Assembly (NCBI GenBank): GCA_001600455.1
Contig: BCKC01000003.1
Coordinates: 2,118,168 to 2,182,167, forward strand
Source of the DNA: Endocalyx cinctus
Taxonomy: Eukaryota; Ascomycota; Sordariomycetes; Amphisphaeriales; Apiosporaceae
Reading direction: 5' to 3'
Length of the DNA stretch: 64,000 bases
How positions within the stretch are numbered: position 1 is the first letter of the stretch; each line of letters opens with the position of its first letter. The notes beneath the pieces are model-generated. The model was not told the DNA's origin. It saw nothing but the letters and a program-made list of their open reading frames with translations, and ran no database searches. Made by a program: the position numbers and the translations under genes. Below, piece after piece: positions 13,375 through 23,335 of the stretch.

Positions 13375-13621
13375 GGGTCATCACTTTAGAATGCTTGTTA
13401 GCTCACCAACAAGAAAAGACTTTGTCTTGACTCATTATTTTAAGCTCATGCCACCAACGGCATCTTGCTTGGACAACACTCATTTTCTTGTCATTTTGAA
13501 TTTTACAAATGCATATTTACTACATTGGGACTCTTGTCTCAGCCGAAGAACCGGATCATCGAGTAACAAAATTGCTAATACTTTCTATTTAATGTGGTGT
13601 ACTCCGTAGTGTAGGCGATCT

Positions 13622-13722
13622 AAGACAGGGATCGGAAGGCCCTGTCCACGTCTTGAATATCACTTGCGTGATAGGTGATTTCTCTCATCCAGCCCACGGG
13701 ATGAAGGCTGGACTTGTGAGAG
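13622..13722. other. array of three consecutive inverted repeats (possible structured RNA or MITE relic)
   Basis: Three perfect stems lie in 101 bp. Stem 1 is ACAGGG (13625-13630) with CCCTGT (13640-13645), extended by AAG/CTT. Stem 2 is TATCAC (13658-13663) with GTGATA (13668-13673), loop TTGC. Stem 3 is CTCTCA+TCCAGCC (13682-13694) with GGCTGGA (13706-13712) and TGAGAG (13717-13722), with a 4-nt bulge and an 11-nt loop. It matches no snRNA, snoRNA box, tRNA or self-cleaving ribozyme motif that I could recognise. Confidence 0.4.
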
Positions 13723-14953
13723 GACGGATTAAGTTATAATTGACGATAATTTTCATGGATATGGCGAATTATTCAAACGTGGATCAATAACTCATCCCAC
13801 GTCCCTGGGTCGATGGGTCGATCGTCCCTGGCCGTCACCGGCGAATTCTAACTAGGTGCTTTTATACCCTGTCAGCCTGTCACTCAATCACATCTCCACG
13901 TTTTTTACTCCGTATTCTAGCATTATTCTTTAATATTAGTATTGTGGGGGTTTCTCTCGACACCCACCCTGCCACCTTACTTAGCAGCCCTAGTATTCCG
14001 TGTTTCGTGCCTCGTGGTCTTATTGAAGTCACACGGCAGACGGGCTGTTCACTCTTCACTAAGTAAGCTCGTAAGTATGTATGTAAGATGACAATTCTGT
14101 CTGATGCCCGGGCAGCTATCAAATTTCAAATATTTCGGTGTCCGCAGTATATGTGGGTGGCGAGATCTTTTCACCAATATATGATAGGAACTTCGACGAG
14201 GGGATACTATTATTAAACCACACTCTTACATATCAAAGTAAACCCGGGGAAGGCGGAAAGACATTACCTATATGAAGAGCCTTAAAAATAATATCCTAAG
14301 CCACCCTCAACATCTCCAGGGCTGTTAGACAAAATAATCACAACCAACACGCAGTTAAACGCCTATATATGCACATTTTCAAATTGCATCTGCACTCCCG
14401 TCGAAACACATATTCAGCCAGCTACCCCTGGTCTCAGTCTAACAACCTAGTGGCCACTAGATTCCTTGTCATTGGGTCAGCGGGACCTGTTACATTTAAC
14501 ATTTAAAAACAGCGGTGATCTACCGCGTACGTCAGATTCGACCTCTTTACCTTACATCGTACACAAATTATTCTCGTCACTCTTTTTGGAGAAGTGTAAG
14601 ACCTTCTTTTCCACTCCTTACTCAATTTTCAACAACTAAGATAATCGCTTGTTTCAATCACTGTGCTCCGAAAAGTACGACTTTGATTTCGTGGATAGAC
14701 TCCTTCTATGAATCCTTAGAAAATAGTAACCCAGGTCCTTATTGGTTTGTTTCGCGCCGCATGAAAGATTAAAAAAAAAAAAAAAAAATTGCCTCCCGTC
14801 ATGACAACTCTACGTTGGGGTTAAACACAGCTTCAGCTATCCGTCTTCGGGCGAGGTGCTCAAGTGTAAAGAAAATTTTGAGATTTCAACAATAGTGGTA
14901 ACTTCGAATTAAATAAATTATATTAAGAGTGGGAAAAAAAAAAGTTGGTTAAA

Positions 14954-17252
14954 ATGGATATGTTACCTGAGCCGATGACTCCGGTGACGTACGAACGTAC
15001 AATAGGGGGGAACCGAGCATTTCACAATTTCTTCAACGACTTCAGCCACATACAAGACCCAAACCTGCGTCGACGACTCGCGCTTTCAGAAATCGACAAG
15101 GTACCATTTGGCATGTACCACGTCCGGGCCGTCCTCGTCGCCGGCATAGGATTCTTCTTGGACTCGTACGATATATTTGCCATCAACCTCGTCACCACCT
15201 TATTGGGGGTGGTCTTTTGGCACGGACCGCCGGAATCGGCAGCGAATGGATATGGAGGAAATTATGGAACATTACCGACGCCGGTGAGCCAGGCCTTGAA
15301 GGCGTCGACTAGCGCGGGAATTATTGTTGGTCAGGTTTTATTCGGGTGGTTGGCCGACAAGTACGGGCGACGGAAAATGTATGGGATTGAGCTTGGTATC
15401 ATCGTCTTTTCGACACTGTCGTGCACATTAGTGGCTGCCAGCCAGGCGGTCACATTTACGGGTCTTATGACCTTCTGGAGAGTATTGATGGGGTAGGAGC
15501 TCCCTCTTCGCCTTTGACATTATTTCATCCCAAGATTGAATTCACTAACCACTGTTTCCAGTGTTGGTATTGGGGGTGATTACCCCTTGAGCTCCGTTAT
15601 CACGTCAGAGTTCGCCCCAACCCGTTGGCGAGGAGCCATGATGGCGGCTGTATTTTCGATGCAAGGGATGGGTCAATTGCTTGCCGCAGTTGTCGCCCTC
15701 ATCGTGACCGTATCATTCCGGGAATCATTCGGAAACGCGTCCAATGTCGACTCATGCGACTATGTGTGTCAGACAGCAGCCGACAGATGCTGGCGGATCA
15801 TCATCGGCGTCGGCGCCATCCCTGCCGTCTTCGCGCTATACTACCGCATCACCATTCCGGAGACTCCAAGGTACACATTCGAAGTCGCAAAGGACATCGA
15901 AAAGGCTGCCGCAGACGTTAAAGCATACATGGCCAGCCAAGGAGATGGAGAGGTTGACGAGATTAAGCAGGCACGGATGAAGAAGGTAGCATCGCCGGCT
16001 CTGAACGTCCCTACTGCTTCTTGGCCGGATCTATACGCCTATTTTACAACTTGGAAAAATGCCAAGGTTTTGATCGGGACAACTCTGTCATGGTTCTTTC
16101 TCGTAAGTCTTTGCTACCACTAGGTAACGTATGTCGGATGTGTCTCTAATCTTAAGAAAATAGGATCTGGCATTTTATGGCCTCGGCTTGAATAATCAAA
16201 TCGTGCTAGAGGCAATAGGGTACGCAAACGGGGATAATCTTTATCGAATACTCTATAACGGCGCCGTTGGGACCATCATACTGGTCGTGGCGGGTTCCCT
16301 GCCGGGATACTGGTCTGCCATTTTCCTTGTTGATACTTTCGGCCGGAAGTCCTTGCAGATAATCGGCTTTGTCATCCTCACTATCCTCTTCTCGATATTG
16401 GGGTTTTCATATAACTCCCTCGGCCAGGGTTCTCTACTCGCGCTATACGTTATCGCAAATTTCTTTTTTAATTTCGGACCGAACACGACCACATTTATCG
16501 TCCCAGGCGAATGCTTCCCGACGCGCTACCGCTCGTTAGGACACGGCCTATCGGCGGCGATGGGAAAAGTAGGCGCCGTCGTCGCACAGGTCATCTCGCT
16601 ACCACTCCTGACCAAGGGTGCCCCCACCCCCTGCAAGGGCAGCGACTGCTCCCCGTTCCTGCCCCGGCTCCTGCAGATCTTCGCGCTATTCATGCTCCTC
16701 GGGACCTTCACGTCCCTCCTCATCCCGGAGACCAAAGGTCTCACCCTAGAAGAGCTGGCGGGCGAGGCGCCGACCTCGTATAACGCCGGACGGAACGGGA
16801 GCATCATCGAGCGGTCCAGAAAGCCGCGCTGGAACCCGTTCGGAGGCGGCGCCCCGGCCGGGTTCGCGTACCCGGGGAGCTCCGGCGAGGGCGCGGCGCG
16901 GGTGGGGATCATGACGTCGCCGGAGCTCGCGGCGCGGGCCGAATCCTTGCGAAGTCGCAGACGGTGGTGGAGGCGTAGACGGAGGCGATACCCCACCGGG
17001 GGCGGCGGTGGACGCGGTTCGAGCGAGCATACTACGACGCAGATGACTACGGACAGCGACGGCGGGGCCACTTACGCGAACAGCACGAGCTCGATGACCG
17101 CCATGACGGGGCGCACGCCGGCCGATGTCCTTAGGGTGAATACGGGTGTGCTGCCCGGGTGGGGGGCTGGGTGGGGTCGTATAGATCGCGGGGGGAACCC
17201 GCTGTCCTTGGAGAATATAAGATTGCAAGACGTAGGAAGTCTGCTTAAGTGA
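14954..17252 (+). CDS. PHO84-like inorganic phosphate:H+ symporter (MFS)
   Basis: Model: join(14954..15492,15562..16102,16164..17252), 722 residues. This is a plasma-membrane phosphate transporter of the PHO84/PHO-5 branch of the major facilitator superfamily. Diagnostic segments are FHNFFNDFSHIQDPNLRRR at the N-terminus, the first helix with FFLDSYDIFAINL, the loop motif GWLADKYGRRKMYG, GVGIGGDYPLSSVITSEFA spanning intron 1, WFFLDLAFYGLGLNNQ spanning intron 2, and PETKGLTLEEL after the last helix. Introns are 69 and 61 bp with good donors and a CACTAAC branch in the first. The start is the first in-frame ATG downstream of the A-rich leader. About 150 residues follow the last helix, GC-rich at DNA level and containing an Arg/Trp cluster (RRRWWRRRRRR) and Gly runs. 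This makes the protein longer than the usual 560-600 residues of the family. Confidence 0.92.
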
Positions 17253-18312
17253 TATATATAATAATACCCCGATGGTTTAGTCTAATAGCTGAGTAGAGAT
17301 TTTTTAAATTAAAATTAAATGAAAAAAAAAAAGAAGAAGGAATATGTCGTCGCTTCTCTGCTATTACCTATTTCCTATTCTACACACCTACTTGAGACTA
17401 GCTAGAAATCACCACCCAGCGTCGCGTAACCCACCTGGCTATACTTCACGCCGAAGGTCCACTTGCTGCCGACTTTCAGCATGGTCGAAATTGGCATAGA
17501 GCTCAATATAACGCAGTTGTTCATCGTATGATCTGGCAACAATAGAGTTCAAGTAGAACATGGCAGTTACTTACAGCTTTTTTCTTGTCACATGAATACC
17601 TGCCATGGCCGTATCCATGGATCTTCTTCCAAGATGTTTATAGGAACAGTAACTTTATTGTGGCTCATCAGCCTATGAGCTCCTTTTAACCAATACGTAG
17701 TTCTAGACCTTCATGGACTCGCATAAGCAACACCAAGAATCTCACGCTGCGACTCTTAAAGCTTAGAATAAGATTCCATGATAAACTCCTATACTTACTG
17801 CCATTTCTACTCTTAATTTAATTAATCTCGAGGGACTTACAACTTACCCTTGACTATATATAGTATTATTATATGATGCTGAAGATATAGGAACCCACCC
17901 TGCAGCTTATTTGTACGCTACATTGCGGGTCGGCCGCTAAAGATGACGCCATCAAAGCTCTGTCAATACGGTACTGCAGACCGTCTCTGCTACCGCAATA
18001 GCCTACTGGCGTAATTGACTGGAGGATATCCATCGCAATAGCCTATCAACATGGCAAGGCTAAGGAGCTATGTCTAGTTAGACTAGGTATAGGTCTTTAT
18101 AATATGACTTCGAATTGCGATTCGAAAAAAGACGGCGCGACGACGAGATGTATAAATGTGGCGTCGTCGTCCAACGTTTCACAACGATACAGCATCACCA
18201 TCAACCATCTTTCAACAGCATCAGACCCTTCGCTACTCTCATAAAACCTTCTTTCTACATCTCGTACTATATATATCTAGCCCTCTCCCTTCAGAGCTAT
18301 CCCTTATCCAAA
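17253..18312. other. intergenic with a possible relic exon
   Basis: One kilobase before the small secreted protein. On the minus strand, 17402-17524 encodes a short coding-looking stretch ending at a stop (see the separate entry). A CGCAATAGCCTA motif occurs twice (about 17992 and 18033), as if a short segment had been duplicated. Nothing else is recognisable. Confidence 0.4.
17402..17524 (-). pseudogene. possible terminal exon or gene relic
   Basis: Read on the minus strand, 40 codons (ATG at 17524, TAG at 17402-17404) have normal coding composition, including MLKVGSKWTFGVKYSQVGYA. A plausible CAG acceptor lies just upstream (about 17535). Further upstream a possible exon end (WIRPWQ before GTATTC, about 17600-17620) can be imagined, but no continuous gene can be built through 17.6-18.1 kb. 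I do not recognise a family. It is most likely the remnant of a degraded gene; a genuine short exon or chance cannot be excluded. Confidence 0.3.
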
Positions 18313-18783
18313 ATGCAGTTCAAAACCGCCGCTCTCACCGCACTCTTCGCCGCCATTGCGGTTGAGGCCAAAACCTGGGGCGTTATGTCCGACCAGTACG
18401 ACGCTCAGGGCTCGTTCACCAACTTCGCGTCTGATCACTCTAAGGACTGCGGTAAGTCACTGAAAGCTCACTTTTTTTTTTCTCCCTCCAACCAGCCAAC
18501 CTACAGAGTAAACGACTAACAAAAGCCCTGCAGTTTCCTTTACCCAGAGTAACGCTTTCTGGAACGACAAGGTCAGCTATATCAACGTCCATACCGGTAC
18601 CTGCACTTTCTTCATGTGAGTCTTGCATCAATATAAAGTCTTCGGCGTAATGCTCACGCTAATGTATCCCCCTTTAGTGACGCTGGCTGCTCGGGAGATG
18701 GGTTGACTCTTGGCACCAACGTTGCTGTCAACCTGTCCGACAAGTGGAACAACAAGCTCAGCTCGTTCTCTTGCGTCGACTAG
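18313..18783 (+). CDS. small secreted beta-gamma-crystallin-like protein
   Basis: Model: join(18313..18451,18534..18615,18678..18783), 108 residues. Residues 1-19 are a classical signal peptide (MQFKTAALTALFAAIAVEA), leaving a mature protein of about 89 residues with four cysteines (46, 70, 78, 106), probably two disulphides. The sequence carries two copies of the calcium clamp of beta-gamma crystallins, (N/D)(N/D)xx(S/T)S: NDKVSY at 57-62 and NNKLSS at 98-103. Each follows a Trp and is spaced as in a single two-Greek-key domain. The introns are 82 bp (branch GACTAAC) and 62 bp. Proteins of this fold include calcium-binding stress proteins and some microbial inhibitors and killer proteins. 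The actual role is unknown; secretion is well supported. Confidence 0.75.
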
Positions 18784-19244
18784 ATACGTACCAATATGGA
18801 TGGGCAGTTCCAAATTCCAAGCCAGGATAGGGGGGGATCTCAAAGGGTACGAGGATAGAGGAAGTCAATTCTGTGAACGGAGAAGGGGGGTGTTTGGAAC
18901 TTGGGTCGAGTCAGTAATGATAAATATAATGCAGCGATGCCACTCCGACAGTCATTTACTACTCATACTTGGATATTAGGTTTTTCGCTCCTTTGATAGT
19001 TTTTTCTCCTAATATAATGGATGAGTTGTTACTACTTATTCTGCGTGCCTATCATCTGTGTAGCTTACGATGGGTAAGGTGTTTTGCATAGCGGTATTAG
19101 TTGAAGAGAACTATTGATGATATAGGCTGTCAAATACTTTTTCTGATATCGTAAGTGACTAAGAAGAGGTTTTTTTTTTTTTCTTTTTCTTCTATAATTA
19201 TATCCGTGTACCTTTGTGTCATAGGTGTTACAGCAATGAACTAA

Positions 19245-19278
19245 TTACAGGTTCTTGTCACTTACAGGTTCTTGTCAC
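19245..19278. repeat. 17-bp perfect tandem duplication
   Basis: TTACAGGTTCTTGTCAC occurs twice back to back (19245-19261 and 19262-19278) with no mismatch. This indicates a recent slippage or break-repair event in non-coding DNA. Confidence 0.85.
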
Positions 19279-19368
19279 AGGATACGGGATTAGAAAAGGG
19301 TCAGATATGACAGTATATGAAGTAGTAGTGTACTTGTTCATGCTAATAGAGTTAGTATTCTATTGTAA

Positions 19369-19394
19369 CTACCTACCTACCTACCTAGGTAGGT
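19369..19394. repeat. ACCT microsatellite ending in an inverted AGGT copy
   Basis: Repeated CTAC units continue into CTAGGTAGGT, so the tract is both a tetranucleotide repeat and a palindrome centred on CCTAGG. It could form a cruciform; no function is implied. Confidence 0.7.
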
Positions 19395-19865
19395 ATGGTA
19401 TGCCCATATACCTGTCTTAAGTATAAATATCTAGCAGCCTCCCATCTAAGGTAATCAATAAGTAATATGCGATGATAATCCAGCTGATCCTAACCATCCG
19501 TAAATTATTATATCGTATTTTATGATATTAAACTCATTTTGATAGATGAAGCTACTAAATATATCAAGTAAGAGCAATCAATCAATATCTGTAGACATAG
19601 AAGGTGCAGTCCAATCATAAGGTCAAAACTACCATAAACTGTCATAAACAGTCACCACAAAATACATTTGAATTATTTCTCGTTAAATGTTTCTTGACAT
19701 CATCTTCTTCTTTACTTTTCTCTTTTCCAATGATCTCCTCTTTTCTAGTCTTTACGCCCAGTCAATTCCTAGTCATAGATACCTCTTTTTGATTCACCGT
19801 TTCTTCAGATACTCAATATAAGAATCCTCCAAGCGCCAAATGTCACAGATTGTGAACTGGTGAAG

Positions 19866-21070
19866 ATGAAGCCCACAGAGGAGCTTCAGAAGAGCTTATA
19901 TCTTTTACCTGTAGGTATTATCTTTACATCTATTTCCACTCCTTTCACTGTTTTTCTAATTCTTACATGAGATGAATATTGACTGTGAACGTATAATAGG
20001 CCGTGGGTGGTGGCACATCTCAAGCACTTAATACCAACAATCAAGCTTCTCAGGATACCATTAGCGGCGGAAACTGGACGAACTATGCCACCTCCCCAAA
20101 CTTGTCGTCATTTGCAGATGCGATAGTTTCAAAACAGAACCAACCCCTACCTTCTTCTTTCAGTACATGCTCAAGTGATAATTCTATTAAAGACTCACGA
20201 AAGCCATTCGGTCATATGAGTCCTCCTAAGCCCGGATTCCGACAACTGATTTGTTCACAACCATCTCCTAGCTGCCCACCAGAGGAGCGGGCTCTAGAAG
20301 ATCTATATAATGACTACCCAGAGATGCGGCTTCAAAACTCGGATGACAGATTTTATGCCCCGTTGTTGATTACTGCCGCTGAATCTATAATCCTAGTGAC
20401 ACAAGAGAGCATCTTCAGCTGGCTTAGCCGTTGGTGTTCTAAACTATCATTTAAAAACTTCTTATCCGTTAGGGTCGAGGGCACCCCAATTCCGGATGAA
20501 GGCCCGAGCCGAGAATTTTACACTGTCCCAAAGGAGGCAGTCTATTTTCAAGGACCACCTTTCTCCCTGCCCGAGTTATTTAAGAGATGCCAAAACTCCT
20601 TAGCCGAAGTCCAAGAGTCTAACTCACCGACCACAGCGATCCTTAAACTTCTCGACGATTGCGTGCTGCTTTGTTGCACACTCAAAGACGAGAATATATG
20701 CACTCGGCTTGATAAGTTCAAGAGCATGCTTAGATGGAACGTAGTTACGCTCGGATTGAGAAAGATTGAAGTAGAGAGACAGGCGTCGACCGATCTTGCT
20801 TGGGTCAATAACTTTTTTATTAGACATAAGGTGACTGGTAGTAACAGTGTCGTTAATCTGTCGACAGAGGTGGTAGGTGAGAACTCGCAAAAGGTTGTGG
20901 AGAAGTTCTTTGATGCGAGCACCAAAGAAAGCATTAATTACCCAACACGTACTTACATGGAAAAGGATGTGCTACAGCGAGCTCTGAACAACTACCACGA
21001 ACATCAACTGAGATGCAAAATCGAGATTCTCAAACTTATCAAGAATATTCTAGGGAATGAGTGTGGGTAA
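19866..21070 (+). CDS. hypothetical protein, 371 residues
   Basis: Model: join(19866..19910,20000..21070). The long second exon has no ATG near its 5' end. An upstream 15-codon exon beginning MKPTEELQKSLYLLP joins in frame through an 89-bp intron (donor GTAGGT, acceptor ATAATAG), which is why this start was chosen. I do not recognise the family. Residues 1-100 are Ser/Asn/Gln-rich and probably disordered. Residues 110-371 look folded and mainly helical, with a hydrophobic helix (YAPLLITAAESIILVTQESIFSWL is its region) and a Lys-rich helical C-terminus. There is no signal peptide and no obvious catalytic motif. It converges on the cyclin-like gene 363 bp downstream. Codon use looks ordinary. 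Confidence 0.6.
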
Positions 21071-21433
21071 AAATGAGAAGGGGACTTCAGTTGATGATTG
21101 GAAGACTCTAGACATGAAACTTGGCATAATCTTACCAGAGGAATAGGTACAGAGCACTATATTGTGTTATTTGGTGGAATTCAAGTTGTGTGGGCTCATC
21201 AGAAAGAAGTATCATACACACATAAACAAACAGTATCTTTTGGGGATTTTGCTGATATGGGAGTTGCTCGTCAGATAATGACGAAATACTCTCAATTCAA
21301 CCAAAGCTTATACACATATCTCGATACTAGGTTTTTGATCGAAGTACCAACTGACTGTGCAGTGACGGTGACGGTATATCTTTCTATGGTTTTGTTGGGG
21401 TATAATAGTGCCTGCGTACTTGTATATATATTT
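21071..21433. other. intergenic, convergent 3' ends
   Basis: Short spacer between two converging genes. An open frame here on the plus strand lacks family resemblance and is treated as chance. Nothing else was seen. Confidence 0.5.
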
Positions 21434-22494
21434 TCATGCCTGACCTTCCAATTGTGCCGCCTTCGCATCCATACTCCGCATCATGGCAGCCTCTTCGTCC
21501 ATCTCCATCGCATCACCTCCATTACTCGACTTTAACCCGCGCTTCCTCATCTCGGCCTCGATCAACTCCCTCGTCGGCATGCCGCCATCACCGCCGAGCA
21601 ATTCGGGAAAATCTTCCCTCTGCTTCCTCACCCACCCTTCGAGGCTGCGCATACCGACGACCAGGAAGCCGAGCTCCTCCCTCTCGACGTCGAAGACCTC
21701 CCACCACGCGCACTCGGGCATCTTGGCGCCCAGGTCCCGGGCCGCGTTGTACACGGCCGCGACGGCGAGCGCGTTCGGCTGGTGCGTCAGGTACAGCATC
21801 TGCGGCGACAGGAGGGCCGCGTTGAGGTGCTCGACCGCCCGGCGGGCCACCTCGTCCCTCGGGCGCGCGAGGAAATCGAGCGTCTGCAGGTACGTGATGG
21901 CTAAGGGGTGCGGCAGCGCGACGTGCGCGTCGAACGAGAGGGCGCGCGCTACGCGCGATTCGACGCGCAGGATGCGCGCGTGGAAGGCGTGGTACGAGGA
22001 TTCGGGGACGTAGTACGTTTGCGGGTCGGGTTTTTTCGCCGAAGAGGAAGAGGAGGAGGGGGATTTGAAGAGCGGAGAGCTCGGGGATAGGAGGTACGCG
22101 TATACGTTGCAGACGTCTCGGGGCATGCAGGGGTGGGTGCCGAGTTTGGCGACGAGGAAGAGCGTCGCTGCTGATACGTCCTGCGGGAGAGAAAAAGGTT
22201 TTGTGAGTATGCGTAGAGATAGAGCAAAGTTAGCACTGGAGAACTTACGCTGAACTCGTGGGCTAGAGGTGACTCGACCAGCCAATAACGGGCTAATATG
22301 ACGTTCGCCTGCGCCGTCACGGACTGCGGTATCCGGAGGAGCACGCCGGCTGCCTGGGTTAGGGTTTGAGTCGCGAAGAAAATTATGTCTTGCAGGTCCG
22401 TCGGTAAGGAGCCGAAAGAGGAAGAAGACGAGGCAGCTTGCCGTCGGTAGAGCTGCTCGACGGTAGCTAGGGGATTTGTCATATGGTTCGCCAT
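21434..22494 (-). CDS. cyclin-L-like cyclin-box protein
   Basis: Model: complement(join(21434..22180,22249..22494)), 330 residues. The cyclin box covers about residues 25-230. The first repeat includes QAAGVLLRIPQSVTAQANVILARYW, followed by the family's SDVSAATLFLVAKLG across the 68-bp intron. The second repeat has RVESRVARALSFDAHVALPHPLAITYLQTLDF, matching the RILKELGFxxHVxHPHKxxxxYLQxLE signature of cyclin L. Cyclin L partners CDK11-type kinases in Pol II transcription and pre-mRNA splicing. Cyclin K/T or Ctk2-like fungal cyclins are the alternatives. A Ser/Lys-rich insertion sits between the repeats (about residues 125-145). Most of exon 2 is strongly GC-rich, producing antisense open frames. 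The tail is short and acidic, without an RS domain. Confidence 0.8.
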
Positions 22495-23335
22495 TTTATG
22501 AATTGTATGATTGTGATGTCAATTGGGCGGGGTCCTCATGATTTAATGGGCTTTTGTAGGTATATGTGAAAAATGCGTTTGATAAACATACGTCATGTGA
22601 AGCTCGGAATAAAAAAAAGTTTCAGCGGTTGAGCCTCAAGAAGGTGCTAACCGTTGATAGATTAGGGCGTTATTTCGTAAGGCTTAGCACTTACAGGGGA
22701 CATCGGCTAGCCTCTGGCGTTTCTAATTAGGGGGTTTCCACGTAACACATAGTGAATTTTTGGCATGGAGTATTCCCATTCTCCCACTCACAATAATCAG
22801 CTCAATATACCCTCCATTTCTCGAAGTCACGACACAAATGATTTCTCGCGATGAGATTATTAGGTAAGAATATTATATACCTTAAGTATATGATATTTCT
22901 TAGATCGCGATTCAATTCGAATGTTGATTACGAAGGGGGGAAAAAGCAACGCAATATTCTCTACAAACAAGGTGGGAAGCTCACTTGGCCCACTTCATCG
23001 ACTAGGAGTACATGTCACGAGGGATGAATCTCCAGCTCTATACCATTTGATTGGCGTACAATGCCGTATTCATGACACTGAAACTCATGAGAAAACTCTT
23101 GATGGAAAAATCAGTAGTAAATTCAACCTATTTCCAATAGTTACTTTCCCCGGCTTCTCTCCTGCATGCCCAAAAATCTCAGGTGATTAATTCCGAGAAG
23201 AAAGATCGGGTACCTGACCAGATATATTCTTCCCTTATCACTCGGATGCTCACTTTCCTACGTCCTCTGAACCTTTAGAGACTTCACCAAACATCCCAAC
23301 CTAGTAGTTTAGGTACCTGAGCCTTTGCCGCCCGG
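22495..23335. other. intergenic
   Basis: Upstream region of the cyclin gene and downstream region of the secreted Cys-rich gene, AT-rich. A plus-strand open frame at 22921-23190 has no homology that I recognise and no supporting splice structure. No RNA gene was seen. Confidence 0.45.

Larger units (their letters stand above)
12529..14953. other. intergenic between MET2 and the PHO84-like gene
   Basis: A 2.4-kb spacer with no convincing coding frame. It holds a short perfect hairpin at 13328-13343 followed by 20 T (13355-13374), three consecutive hairpins at 13622-13722, two TACTCCGTA copies (13600-13608 and 13906-13914) and an A-run at 14771-14788. A CACGTT element at 13897-13902 matches the core bound by Pho4/NUC-1-type regulators, but it sits about 1 kb from the transporter start and may be chance. 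Confidence 0.5.
18784..19865. other. intergenic
   Basis: AT-rich spacer with a perfect 17-bp tandem duplication (19245-19278), an ACCT tetranucleotide tract that turns into its complement (19369-19394) and a T-run near 19171-19182. No gene or structured RNA was seen. Confidence 0.5.

Noticed and set aside
13600..13730. tRNA, U-snRNA, snoRNA or hammerhead ribozyme at the hairpin array
   Set aside because: No TΨC-type GGTTCRA box, no ATACTTACCTG, no C/D box pair and no CTGATGA-GAAA core could be found.
16526..17228. Antisense open frames of 160-181 codons opposite the PHO84-like C-terminus
   Set aside because: The GC-rich DNA suppresses stop codons on both strands; products are Pro/Arg-rich without family signal.
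22921..23190. 89-codon plus-strand open frame
   Set aside because: No domain, signal peptide or splice support, and composition follows the AT-rich spacer.
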